Virus record (IMG/VR): IMGVR_UViG_3300045051_000154
Location: 1-46,171 of that record
Source: a virus
Strand: one strand, 5' to 3'
DNA length: 46,171 nucleotides
The notes below the pieces were generated by a model. The model was not told the DNA's origin. It worked only from the letters and a program-made list of their open reading frames with translations, and made no database searches. The position numbers were made by a program, and so were the translations under genes. This document shows, piece after piece, positions 23,761-31,890 of this stretch; positions within the stretch are counted from its first letter, which is position 1, and each line of letters opens with the position of its first letter.

Positions 23761-26071
23761 TTTCGTAATTATCTCCATACATTCGTATGGCCATTTCGCC
23801 GTCAACATAGACAATTGAGTAGGCTCCGCCAACAACTTGACCACCATGGAAGGCGTCTTGAACGCGGAGCACAATTGCGTCTTGTCTAACGATTGGAGTA
23901 TCTGAATCAACAACATGACCGGCGTCATCGACCGAGACGACCTGATTCAATATTGTAACTGCATTTTCTGAGGAAACATTATGTAATGAATTTGCCGGGA
24001 CAACCCCAATATTAAGCGCTATATCTGGATTTTCAGAGGTAAGAACATGAGTCGCGCCGTTGACTGTAACTTGGATTCCAGTTGATAGCTCTGGTGAAGC
24101 GGCTGAATGAGCGTGAACTCCGTCCTGAACAGACAAAACTCCAAGCGTAGTGATACCAAGTGATACATTCTCAGCCGTTTGAAGGTGATTTGAGTCATTT
24201 ACAACGAGAGATAGTTTAAGCGTTACCGAGATTTCTGCATTATCAGCAGTATGAGCACTAGCAGCGTCATGAACATTCAAGTTATTTCTAGCCGTTAAGG
24301 CGCTATTTTCAGCCGTATGTGGATGAGTTGCCGCCTGAACTGCCAAAAGCCTGTCAGAAGTAAGCTCTGGGCTCTCAGATGAGACAGAATGAGTGCTATC
24401 CTGAGCAACAACGGATAGTTTTGATGTAATTGACACATTTTCAGCAGAATGAGCGTGAATACCGTCTTGAACTACCAAAGGATTGAAGGTTGTGATTGCC
24501 AAAACTGCATTCTCGGCCGTGTGAGCGTGAGAGGCATCGGCAACTGTTAGCGGAGTGAATGTCGTGACCGCCAAGATAGGAGCTTCAGAGACATGTGCAT
24601 GAAGGCCGTCTTGAGCTACTAGAGCATAGCGGTTTGTATATGACAAAACCGGAGCTTCTGCTGTATGAGAGTGTAAAGCGTCCTGAGTAACTAATGTATA
24701 AAATATCTGGAATGACAAAGTTGGAGCTTCTGCCGAATGAGTATGTGAAGCATCTTGAACTGTTAAGGCCGTATCAACGGCTGCCTGATTATATGTAACA
24801 CTCGGTTGATCTGCAGTGTGGGCGTGGATTCCGTTTTGGGCCTCCAATGTATAGTAATTTGTGTATGAAAGAGTAGGGACACCTGCGGTATGCGCATGAG
24901 AGGCGTCCTGCACTGTCAAATTAGTATTTCCACCTGCTGCATCTGAATAATCAATATAGAGATAAGGTTTATTATTATCGGTTGTAGCATTTTCTGATGA
25001 ATAGAAGTAAGTAAATAGAGCAGCACTATCTTGTGTTGGGATGATACCATAGTCACAAAATCCACCCTTGTGAGTATCTACATGTGTCTTGACATTGATT
25101 GACCTTAAGCCATTTGTTCCTGCAACAAAACTACCAATTGCCGAACCACTTCCAGCAGAACCATAAACAGTTGCTGCATTTCCAGTTTCAGGGTCAACTT
25201 CACCTGCACCACTGATTGCCCAAAACTGATAACCAGTTTGTGAGTTGTAAGCAGTGATATTGAAGGTTGCAGAGTTGATTGTCTTACCTGCCAAACTTGA
25301 AAGGTCAAATCTAATGTAAGACCTATTGTATGCAGTCCAACTTGTGCCACAACCATCATTGAAAGAGTTGAAATATACACAAAGAACACCACTGTCTGTT
25401 CTTGTAAAACCAGTTGTTGTGTGACTGTTGATATAGGCATCAGATGATGCGATAGGGGATATAGTAGGGTCAAGAACTATCGGATATTTATAGGTATATA
25501 AATGCTGAACCTTGAGGCCCTTGCGGTCAGGTTTACTATAAACTGGTAAATGGCGGTAATCAGCAGAAAGCGCCCAAGGCTCTTTTTCTTTGCCCTTAGC
25601 TGATTTCTTGTATTTAACATATAGATATTCACCTGATTGACCAGTCCCGGTTAGTGGATTACTCCTGAAGATAAACTCTTCTTGAACCATATGTGGAGTA
25701 ATCGTATATTTAAGGTCCACTCCAGTAAAGAAATCTTCAAATATGATGGTCTGACCGTCAATGACCGGTTCTAAGTTTTGAGGAGCTTGAATTAACTCGT
25801 CATCAACATAAAGACCGAGAATATCATTAACATAATTCTTCCCGTCATATCTGAAGGTGATGCGATTCTTCTTAATCCTGACAGTAAAATCGTCAGAATC
25901 AGTAAAGATTTCATCACCATCTTTTTGTAGCTTAAACTCACTATTGTGCTTAATTTTGCCATTACTTTTATAGTAAATTGGCGCACCATAGATCTTGGCA
26001 TATTTGGAGCCATCAGGTCGCTGAAAATGCTCCTCATTTAATCTTTCTATAGGAAGTAGCTTATCAGCCAT
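23750..26071 (-). CDS. Histidine-rich tandem-repeat virion protein (773 aa)
   Basis: A 773-residue protein in three parts. Residues 1-200 are beta-rich with an alternating charged pattern. Residues about 205-375 contain SYIRFDLSSLAGKTINSATF, which matches DNRLRE-type beta domains of surface proteins. From about residue 384, at least 15 repeats of 22-27 residues follow the pattern L-x-VQDASHAHTAExPxL, degenerating towards the C-terminus, and end in a short cap. Such repeats form extended fibres in phage virions, and the paired His could bind metal along the shaft. It overlaps the PP-loop gene as TAATG. Confidence 0.7.
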   Translation of the reverse strand: MADKLLPIERLNEEHFQRPDGSKYAKIYGAPIYYKSNGKIKHNSEFKLQKDGDEIFTDSDDFTVRIKKNRITFRYDGKNYVNDILGLYVDDELIQAPQNLEPVIDGQTIIFEDFFTGVDLKYTITPHMVQEEFIFRSNPLTGTGQSGEYLYVKYKKSAKGKEKEPWALSADYRHLPVYSKPDRKGLKVQHLYTYKYPIVLDPTISPIASSDAYINSHTTTGFTRTDSGVLCVYFNSFNDGCGTSWTAYNRSYIRFDLSSLAGKTINSATFNITAYNSQTGYQFWAISGAGEVDPETGNAATVYGSAGSGSAIGSFVAGTNGLRSINVKTHVDTHKGGFCDYGIIPTQDSAALFTYFYSSENATTDNNKPYLYIDYSDAAGGNTNLTVQDASHAHTAGVPTLSYTNYYTLEAQNGIHAHTADQPSVTYNQAAVDTALTVQDASHTHSAEAPTLSFQIFYTLVTQDALHSHTAEAPVLSYTNRYALVAQDGLHAHVSEAPILAVTTFTPLTVADASHAHTAENAVLAITTFNPLVVQDGIHAHSAENVSITSKLSVVAQDSTHSVSSESPELTSDRLLAVQAATHPHTAENSALTARNNLNVHDAASAHTADNAEISVTLKLSLVVNDSNHLQTAENVSLGITTLGVLSVQDGVHAHSAASPELSTGIQVTVNGATHVLTSENPDIALNIGVVPANSLHNVSSENAVTILNQVVSVDDAGHVVDSDTPIVRQDAIVLRVQDAFHGGQVVGGAYSIVYVDGEMAIRMYGDNYEIMG
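23876..24922 (-). repeat. About 15 coding repeats, QDxxHxHTAE motif
   Basis: The unit is 22-27 codons. The best copies are N-terminal (VQDASHAHTA, AQNGIHAHTA, VQDASHTHSAE, TQDALHSHTAE, AQDGLHAHVSE, VADASHAHTAE, VQDGIHAHSAE). Later copies lose the second His (QDSTHSVSSE, NDSNHLQTAE, NSLHNVSSE). The His pair marks the conserved turn of each repeat. Confidence 0.8.
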
Positions 26072-26646
26072 TATACCCTCCCGGGGACTGACTTAACTAC
26101 CCAAGGAAATTCTTCCTCGGAGTAACCAGTAAAAGCAAGTGCCTCCTCTGTATTCATTGACCCGTATGGAGCAATATATTTTGGTCTCCAGCGAAGATTT
26201 AGGTTCGCATCGGCTGACTGATTGTATATATCATACATCTCAGGACTTCTTCGGCCGGCGAATCCGCCACAAACCTCATTAATCCCGAGAGTCTTTGCAT
26301 AAGAGACGGCCATTGACATTATAATCATCCCCATATTAGCTGGACCTGACCATAAAAATGGCAAAGTTGCAGTGTCTAAATCTTGAGCAACTGCATCGTC
26401 ATACATAATAAATGTGTTTTCGTCCTCATAGTGATTCGGCGTGTAGCCCCAATTGACTTCAATGACATGATGTCGTCCACCGCAGAACTCTTCTGCAGTC
26501 TTCTTGGCTGAGAGCATTGACTGCTCCCAACCAAGTGAATGACTGTTTATATAGACTGAATAGACTTCATAACCGTCTTCCATCAACTTGCGGCAAATCA
26601 TCGCAGAGTCGAGACCACCACTGTTTGCTACAAGTATCTTTTTCAT
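26071..26646 (-). CDS. QueC-like PP-loop ATPase, zinc motif missing
   Basis: A 191-residue enzyme of the N-type ATP pyrophosphatase (PP-loop) class: ANSGGLDSAM at residues 7-16 binds ATP. The central part (LPFLWSGPANMGMIIMSMAV, then SYAKTLGINEVCGGF) aligns by eye with the P-x-RN...A-x-x-A...G...GG region of QueC (7-cyano-7-deazaguanine synthase). It is shorter than QueC and lacks the C-terminal four-Cys zinc site. PP-loop enzymes adenylate a carbonyl or carboxyl group; the substrate here is unknown. It sits between a membrane protein gene and a fibre gene in the structural operon. No queD, queE, folE or transglycosylase gene is visible. Confidence 0.7.
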   Translation of the reverse strand: MKKILVANSGGLDSAMICRKLMEDGYEVYSVYINSHSLGWEQSMLSAKKTAEEFCGGRHHVIEVNWGYTPNHYEDENTFIMYDDAVAQDLDTATLPFLWSGPANMGMIIMSMAVSYAKTLGINEVCGGFAGRRSPEMYDIYNQSADANLNLRWRPKYIAPYGSMNTEEALAFTGYSEEEFPWVVKSVPGRV

Positions 26647-26647
26647 G

Positions 26648-27196
26648 TTATCCCCTAAGTTTCTTGAATAAAGGGTATCCTAGCATTGGAACGAAGACAT
26701 GAGTTGCGATCTTCCATAGAGCGGCTGCCTTGAGAAGTTTGCTCCAAGCAGTGCCACTTGTTAAAGCTGCAACGGTTGTGAGGTTAGCGGTTACTACGAT
26801 GCCGGTCATAAGGCCTGCAAATCCGATTAGGGTTAAATCTTTCAGTGCAGATTGTCCCCACTTCTTAGATAGGCTCTGGACGAATAACCAGATACCAAAG
26901 ATTATAATCGGCATAACTGGATAACCACCATGAGTGACTTTACCAGTATAGACATTGTAGTAGTGAGCACCAAAGGCAACTCCGGCTGCAACGCCCGGTG
27001 AATAAAGAGCGCCTGCTCTTAATATATCAGCTACTCTAACTAAGCCAAAAGTTGTGATTGATGTTAGTGCTACCAATGATTGTGCCGGGTTAATAACGCA
27101 GAGCACGAAGTAACTGACCCCTATTGCTAAAGCGATTACAACTTCTCTAATGGCACTTAATGAAATATCCTTAGCTCTATTAATTGCTAGTTCCAT
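26648..27196 (-). CDS. Polytopic membrane protein, possible transporter subunit (182 aa)
   Basis: A 182-residue protein with about five hydrophobic helices (VVIALAIGVSYFVLCVI; VALTSITTFGLV; MPIIIFGIWLFVQSL; LIGFAGLMTGIVVTANL; a weaker last one). LVRVADILRAGALYSPGVAA, followed by GVAFGAHYYNVYTG, recalls the conserved part of small ECF S-component or QueT-type uptake proteins, but this is a weak resemblance. It ends 2 bases before the QueC-like gene, so the pair is co-translated. A holin-like role is an alternative, though a lysis module exists elsewhere. Confidence 0.45.
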   Translation of the reverse strand: MELAINRAKDISLSAIREVVIALAIGVSYFVLCVINPAQSLVALTSITTFGLVRVADILRAGALYSPGVAAGVAFGAHYYNVYTGKVTHGGYPVMPIIIFGIWLFVQSLSKKWGQSALKDLTLIGFAGLMTGIVVTANLTTVAALTSGTAWSKLLKAAALWKIATHVFVPMLGYPLFKKLRG

Positions 27197-27278
27197 TACT
27201 TTCCTCCACAGTTATGTTTGATTCTTGACCAACGGTGCTGTCTTGAACCTCAAGAACAGTATTAGTAGTTTCTTCCAT
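27180..27278 (-). CDS. Possible 32-aa peptide gene overlapping the membrane protein gene
   Basis: A 32-codon frame with a strong ribosome site (GGAGG, 6 bases before ATG 27278) that runs 17 bases into the next gene. The product is acidic and polar (MEETTNTVLEVQDSTVGQES). It may be a real small protein, or a leader that couples translation to the membrane protein gene. Confidence 0.4.
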   Translation of the reverse strand: MEETTNTVLEVQDSTVGQESNITVEESNGTSN

Positions 27279-27298
27279 TTTAGCCTCCTAAGCTATGA

Positions 27299-27676
27299 TT
27301 AAGATGGATCAGCTACAGAAATCTTGAATGTTGGGATGGTAACTGTGTTTGAACCATTTGCTGTTAATGCCTGAGATGTGCAAGTAGTAACATAAAGTAG
27401 TTTGGAGTTTGAAACATCCAAAAGAGCGATATGTTGAGCAGTTCCAGAAGCATCGATTAACACATTTGATTTGCCACCAAAGGTTACTTTTCTTCCAGAT
27501 GTATCGTCAGCAACCGTAAAATCAGTTGCAGCAACTGTTACATCGGCTAGCGCATAAGTTGCGTTACCTTCAGTAAAAGTGGTAGGTTGAGTTGAACAAA
27601 CTACTACTCTGGTGCAGTTGTTTTTAAGAACATTTAACATTCCGTCTAATACATCATCGTGAACTATTTTACCCAT
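27299..27676 (-). CDS. Phage head/tail structural protein (125 aa)
   Basis: A 125-residue protein starting GKIVHDDVLDGMLNVLKNNC, then VVVCSTQPTTFTEG...YALADV, a pattern I recognise as recurring in phage structural operons next to capsid genes, without a defined role. Strand-rich, Thr/Ser/Val-rich body (TANGSNTVTIPTFKISV). AAAGGAGAAAGA precedes the ATG. May be a minor head or neck protein. Confidence 0.55.
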   Translation of the reverse strand: MGKIVHDDVLDGMLNVLKNNCTRVVVCSTQPTTFTEGNATYALADVTVAATDFTVADDTSGRKVTFGGKSNVLIDASGTAQHIALLDVSNSKLLYVTTCTSQALTANGSNTVTIPTFKISVADPS

Positions 27677-27687
27677 TTCTTTCTCCT

Positions 27688-27957
27688 TTAATTATAGGTT
27701 AATGTTGTTCTATCGACCCAAGCGCCGGTTGCTTGCTTGATGCTAGCGGACTCGATATGGACGATATTCCATACTTCCTCGCTCTCATCAGAGCCAGTAG
27801 GAGCCGATCCAACATAGACCGGAGCTTCTCTATCTGGGTCAAAGCGGAAGGTTTTTTTAACCTTTGCAACATTGACCTTAATGCCGCCATCTTCGATAAC
27901 GACATCCTGCTCTGACTCCGGGTCCCATATTCCTACTTTAGCATTACCTACACTCAT
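27688..27957 (-). CDS. Hypothetical structural-block protein (89 aa)
   Basis: An 89-residue acidic protein (GNAKVGIWDPESEQDVVIED), beta-rich by pattern. Its start overlaps the previous stop by 4 bases. No family recognised. Context suggests a small virion component. Confidence 0.5.
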   Translation of the reverse strand: MSVGNAKVGIWDPESEQDVVIEDGGIKVNVAKVKKTFRFDPDREAPVYVGSAPTGSDESEEVWNIVHIESASIKQATGAWVDRTTLTYN

Positions 27958-28811
27958 TCAATTATCCCTAGATCCTCTAGCTTGGCTCTTCTGATTTCTT
28001 CTTTGAGTCTAGCCTTAGCCAAGATTATCTCTTCTTCTTTTTGTTTTACTGACGCTTCTCTATCAGAGATTGATTTTTCTCTGGTATCAAGTTCGTCTTT
28101 CTTAACAAGTAGCTCAGCTTCTCTATCGCCAAACTCAGCAAGAAGACTCTTGTTGCGCTCAATATCTCTATCAATAGCATCCTTCTTCTCTTTTAGCTCT
28201 TTTTCGCCATTAACGAGCTTCTCTTCACGAGGTTCAAGCTCTTTGCCTCTGGCTTCAACGAAAGCTTTAGCTACTTCAAGCTTCTTCTCTTCAGCTTCGA
28301 CAAGAGTTTTGACGGCCTTGAGTTTTTTCTCTTCTGCTTGACGCTTAGCGCAAGTTTCTTCAAGTTCAGCCATAGCCTCACCATCAACCGTCTTCTTAAT
28401 ATCGATAGCCTCAACAAGTTCAGCTTCTTTTTTCTTCAATTCGTCTAAACGAATCTGAGTTTTTTCAATTCTGGAATCTAAAGATTTGAGTTCACTCTCT
28501 CTCTTTGGGAGATCTTTAACAATTTTCGCTATTTTAGCGTCAATTTCCTTGAGTTCTGCTCTTTTTGCAACTAATTCAGCTTCAACCCTGACAATCTCGG
28601 CCTGCTTAGCTTCAACTTCTTTAGTATATCCCTCTAAATCTTGCTTAGTTCGCTTGATTTCGCCCTTCATTTTATCCGTATATTCTTCAATATCGGCTTC
28701 CAGAGACGATTTCTGCTCTTCTAGCTCACGAACTACCGGGACGAGCTGACTCTCACGATACGCAAGATCCTCGATGCTCTCTTGGACCTCTTGAGTAGTT
28801 CTCTTTTTCAT
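27954..28811 (-). CDS. Long coiled-coil protein (285 aa)
   Basis: A 285-residue, almost wholly charged helical protein with heptad-like spacing throughout (ELEEQKSSLEADIEEYTDKM; KKKEAELVEAIDIKK; AEEKKLEVAKAF). Five or six related segments (LEAREKELxxRE-like) suggest internal duplication. No globular domain is apparent. It could be a rod-shaped virion component, a tail-length or assembly factor, or a host-interaction protein. Its size is too small for a typical tape measure with membrane helices. Confidence 0.6.
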   Translation of the reverse strand: MKKRTTQEVQESIEDLAYRESQLVPVVRELEEQKSSLEADIEEYTDKMKGEIKRTKQDLEGYTKEVEAKQAEIVRVEAELVAKRAELKEIDAKIAKIVKDLPKRESELKSLDSRIEKTQIRLDELKKKEAELVEAIDIKKTVDGEAMAELEETCAKRQAEEKKLKAVKTLVEAEEKKLEVAKAFVEARGKELEPREEKLVNGEKELKEKKDAIDRDIERNKSLLAEFGDREAELLVKKDELDTREKSISDREASVKQKEEEIILAKARLKEEIRRAKLEDLGIIE

Positions 28812-28819
28812 GTTGCCCC

Positions 28820-29158
28820 CTAACCTGCGATTACGATTTTAACCGTAGCCGGATTTCCTGAAGCGTTACTGATAAATAGGTTCTCTACCTGAGCCCAATC
28901 GATAATATATGGGGAATCTGCAGCCAGAATGTCGATAGCGGCATTCGTAGTTGCATTGATTTTTACTGAGATAGGTTGATTTGTTCTGATTTCGCAATAT
29001 AATGCAGTTTCAATCTTCGCAAAAAGACCGCCAGTAACCTTAGTGTTATAATCTTCAGCCGCATTAGCAACTGTTAGAGTTTTAGCTTCATAGTTTCTGG
29101 ATGCAATACCTGCAGTCAGAACAACATCCTGACCATCCTTCTTAAAAGTTCTGCTCAT
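28820..29158 (-). CDS. Hypothetical beta-rich head-block protein (112 aa)
   Basis: A 112-residue protein of short strands (DVVLTAGIASRNYEAKTLTV; QPISVKINATTNAAIDIL; NPATVKIVIAG). It lies in the head operon between the zinc-finger and coiled-coil genes. Perhaps a decoration or fibre-base protein; no family recognised. Confidence 0.5.
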   Translation of the reverse strand: MSRTFKKDGQDVVLTAGIASRNYEAKTLTVANAAEDYNTKVTGGLFAKIETALYCEIRTNQPISVKINATTNAAIDILAADSPYIIDWAQVENLFISNASGNPATVKIVIAG

Positions 29159-29160
29159 GA

Positions 29161-29439
29161 TTACTCCTGTTCTGCGTTAGCAACAATCTCAGCAGTTTCA
29201 GCTACATTTTTAGCCATAGCTTCAGTATGAGCCTTGCTCTTTACATGAGGATTGATGCCGAATTTGCCTTTGATAACTTTGTCGCAAACAACACAATGAA
29301 ATGAACCATCGGCTAGCGCCTTGATTCCGTCAGGGTAAACCACATCGGCTTCTTCAGCCACATTGTATTTGTTTGGGTCAGTTGGACCGCACATTGCGCG
29401 ATCTTGTGTTCTAACATTTTTAGCTGGATAACAAGACAT
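29161..29439 (-). CDS. C2H2-type zinc-finger protein in the capsid operon (92 aa)
   Basis: A 92-residue protein containing FHCVVCDKVIKGKFGINPH and a second His in SKAHTEAM: C-x2-C-x11-H-x5-H, a C2H2/U1-like zinc finger. Flanks are acidic. Two more Cys lie in the N-terminal 20 residues. Such fingers are rare between phage capsid genes; it could bind DNA or RNA or act in assembly. GGAGG precedes the ATG. Confidence 0.6.
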   Translation of the reverse strand: MSCYPAKNVRTQDRAMCGPTDPNKYNVAEEADVVYPDGIKALADGSFHCVVCDKVIKGKFGINPHVKSKAHTEAMAKNVAETAEIVANAEQE

Positions 29440-29464
29440 AATGTCCTCCTTTAGATATTATTAG

Positions 29465-29484
29465 GGGCCCTATATCCCGGGCCC
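29465..29484 (-). terminator. G+C-rich hairpin after the major capsid gene
   Basis: GGGCCC at 29465-29470 and 29479-29484 form a 6-bp stem around TATATCCC, 20 bases after the capsid stop. Read leftward it is followed by CTAATAATATC rather than a U-run, so it is at most a partial terminator; a stabilising 3' hairpin giving excess capsid message is more likely. Confidence 0.45.
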
Positions 29485-29504
29485 AAGGGTTACTCAATCT
29501 AAGA

Positions 29505-30407
29505 TTAAGAAGTAGTTCCGTCAGAACCGTATACACCATGCCAGTCAGAGAAACCGACAGAGAAACGACATCTGGCTTTGAATTTTCGAGAATCTGTGTC
29601 GAAACTGTTCTCTTCAGTGAATGAAGGTTTTTCTCTCCAGAAGAAGTTCAATTCATTCATAGTTGAGTCAATAAGGAACCAGAACTCTTTATTAGCGGCA
29701 GTAATCCAGTCGTAAACAACTAGGCTTAGAGCGCCTTTAACTGGGTTGATGTCGTTGTTAGCTGTGGCAGTTCTTTGAGTAGACTCAAGAAGGATACGAG
29801 CTTTAGCCTCATTATAAGGCGCAACAACAAGCTTATCAGGCTTAACCATGATCTTTTGACCTTGGTCATCAACTAGATCTCGCATAGCGAGGATACCGGC
29901 AAGAAGGTTAGCTTCAGTAAGTTTGCCAGTGCCTTTGTTTGACTGAGCTGTTCCACCATCCAAACGAGGATGATCTGTAGCACAAAGGGCTTTACCGTCA
30001 CCACCAGTTACAACAGTTGTGCCGAAAGCACCGTTTATAACCTTAGCAGCTTCTGTTTCAACAGTTCTGCGGACGGCTCGAGCTAGACCAGCAGCCTTTT
30101 TCTTCATGACATTATATTGGTCGTCATCCAACATTTCTTTGGTAACAGTGAAGCCACCTTTGAAAGTGTCATGTTTGTAGGTTACGCTGTAGCCCGGTAG
30201 AGCATCTTGATAATTTACTGGCTCAGCTTCACTAGCCTTATCAAGAAGTTTGAAACCAGTTACGCTGTAATCGGTTTCTTCTGATTGTTCTGAAGTTAGA
30301 ACATTGAAGATCTGTGAGAATTGTTCTGGCCACTCTTTGTAGACATCATCGTAAACTTTACGAAGGCCTTTGAATAAAAGTGGACCAAATTGATTTCGGT
30401 TCATCAT
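29505..30407 (-). CDS. Major capsid protein, Mu gpT-like (HK97 fold)
   Basis: A 300-residue protein matching the Mu gpT-type major head protein: KGLRKVYDDVYKEWPEQFSQ at the start (residues about 13-32), GYSVTYKHDTFKGGFTVTKE with MLDDDQY (E-loop to spine helix region), GGDGKALCATDHPRLDGG (the hallmark dGk-LF-x-x-H block), and LVVAPYNEAKARILLESTQR. It forms the icosahedral shell. There is no long N-terminal delta domain, consistent with the separate scaffold gene. GGAGGACTAGGAA precedes the start. Confidence 0.85.
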   Translation of the reverse strand: MMNRNQFGPLLFKGLRKVYDDVYKEWPEQFSQIFNVLTSEQSEETDYSVTGFKLLDKASEAEPVNYQDALPGYSVTYKHDTFKGGFTVTKEMLDDDQYNVMKKKAAGLARAVRRTVETEAAKVINGAFGTTVVTGGDGKALCATDHPRLDGGTAQSNKGTGKLTEANLLAGILAMRDLVDDQGQKIMVKPDKLVVAPYNEAKARILLESTQRTATANNDINPVKGALSLVVYDWITAANKEFWFLIDSTMNELNFFWREKPSFTEENSFDTDSRKFKARCRFSVGFSDWHGVYGSDGTTS

Positions 30408-30420
30408 TTCCTAGTCCTCC

Positions 30421-30810
30421 TTAGATGACTCTCTCGAAGAAAGTGAAAACACCTTCTGTGGCCGAGATGAATTTAATTAATGTTAACTGAGCTGTAGTAG
30501 CAGCGTGGGTGCTACCGTCAGCAGTTTGAGCACCAGTTGTTCCTTCAAGGTCCATGTGCTCACCTTCCATAGCAACTGTTAAATCAGAAGCTGGAAGGAT
30601 AACTTTTTGAAGGGGATCGATATTAACAAGAATCTTGTCGCCATCTTTACCGCCGTTAACTGCAGTGCCTAGAATTACTTCACCAGCAGCAGCAGGAGCA
30701 ACAACACCTTCAGCGATTGTTAGGACATCACCTTTAGTAATGTCTTCACCAGCTTCGTATTCTTGCAAAGCGCCTTCAAAGTTTCCACTTAGAGATCCAT
30801 AAGCTCTCAT
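30421..30810 (-). CDS. Capsid decoration-like protein (129 aa)
   Basis: A 129-residue beta-barrel-like protein (EAGEDITKGDVLTIAEG; GEVILGTAVNGGKDGDKI; LVNIDPLQKVIL) located between scaffold and capsid genes. The sequence pattern resembles small capsid cement proteins of the DUF2190 kind, which stabilise the shell at three-fold sites. No direct motif proves it; position supports it. Confidence 0.6.
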   Translation of the reverse strand: MRAYGSLSGNFEGALQEYEAGEDITKGDVLTIAEGVVAPAAAGEVILGTAVNGGKDGDKILVNIDPLQKVILPASDLTVAMEGEHMDLEGTTGAQTADGSTHAATTAQLTLIKFISATEGVFTFFERVI

Positions 30811-30838
30811 ATTAGTAGTCTCCTTTAAGAATTAATTA

Positions 30839-31873
30839 CTATTCAGCAACCGCATCCTCAGGACTTAGCCCAAAAGCTTTCGCCATCTTGAGCTGTTTCG
30901 CGGTCAATTGAGGAGCAGCCGGTTTTGAACCGGTTGAAATTGACGCACCGGTAGTTACAACTTTGGCATTTTCCTTCTTAGCAGCGCGGACACGAGCCTC
31001 TTCTTCAAGTTTTTTACGCTCTTCTTCAAGGGCTCTCTCTGGGAAAGTTGCCTTATACGAACGCTCCATGGCTTCCGCAAGTGGCAATTTCAGAGTTGCT
31101 TCTAAGATTGAAGTTTGAGTAGCGATTATCCCGCGCTCTTCTCTCGTTAAGCCGGGGTGCTTTGTCTCGAACTCGGTTATTGTGGCCATTCGTTCTCGTT
31201 CAGTTTTCTCCTTGGTGTCTTGGATCATTCTCAGACCGTCCTCACCAATCGTTTTCTTGACCGCTTCGTCTATGGTCTTTTGGTCGAGCTCAGGTTTCTT
31301 CGTAACAGGAGGAACATCCGCTCCTTCCACTGGCGTATAAACTTCGGACTGTGCCAAAAATGCTTTTAACAATTCTGGGTTAGACCTAAGAATGCCACGG
31401 ATTTCGTTTCGTTCCTTACCCCAATCTTCCTTTTCAGCAAGCAGGGCGTCACGCTCATTCTTCGCTGGAAGTAATACCTCGTTTACTTCACGGGTGGAAT
31501 CCGCATAATTCTTCTTATAAGGATTTGCATCTGATTCCCAATCAATTTGTGCAGGTTCTTTTTTCTCTTCTACCTTAGGTTCTTCTTCCTTGGTCTCCTT
31601 CTCCTCTGGAGTTTCAGTTTCCTTGGTTTCGGTCTCTTTGGTTTCCGAATCGGGTTGAACCTCTTCTTCCTTCTCTTCCTCGAGTTCGATTCCGAATGCC
31701 TCCGCAATCTTTTCAGCCTTCTCATCGTCTTCGATTGGCTCTCCGTTAAAGAGATCAATCTCGTCCTCAGTGTGGTTGACAGTTACCTCAGGCATTCCTC
31801 CGACTTCTGGGCCGTCCAAATTTACCTCGGTAACATTCTCTTGGATTTCCGGTTGGTTTGGTTTCATAGACAT
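30839..31873 (-). CDS. Scaffolding protein (344 aa)
   Basis: A 344-residue, very acidic protein with a Glu/Lys/Thr repeat tract (residues about 65-110, TETKETETPEEKETKEEE), a middle helical region and a Lys/Arg-rich C-terminal half ending LTAKQLKMAKAFGLSPEDAV. Charge asymmetry, helix content and location just before the capsid genes fit a scaffolding protein that guides procapsid assembly and exits before DNA packaging. ATG 31873 follows AAAGGGACAGTAAG. It is the first gene after the regulated leader. Confidence 0.75.
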   Translation of the reverse strand: MSMKPNQPEIQENVTEVNLDGPEVGGMPEVTVNHTEDEIDLFNGEPIEDDEKAEKIAEAFGIELEEEKEEEVQPDSETKETETKETETPEEKETKEEEPKVEEKKEPAQIDWESDANPYKKNYADSTREVNEVLLPAKNERDALLAEKEDWGKERNEIRGILRSNPELLKAFLAQSEVYTPVEGADVPPVTKKPELDQKTIDEAVKKTIGEDGLRMIQDTKEKTERERMATITEFETKHPGLTREERGIIATQTSILEATLKLPLAEAMERSYKATFPERALEEERKKLEEEARVRAAKKENAKVVTTGASISTGSKPAAPQLTAKQLKMAKAFGLSPEDAVAE

Positions 31874-31890
31874 CTTACTGTCCCTTTCTG

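Noticed and set aside
26055-26080. TATAAT at the start of the 773-residue protein gene as a late promoter
   Set aside because: It lacks the TG dinucleotide and the trailing ATATATA, and arises from the TAATG overlap.
27954-28811. Tape-measure protein
   Set aside because: 285 residues of pure coiled coil, no hydrophobic segments, and no tail tube genes nearby.
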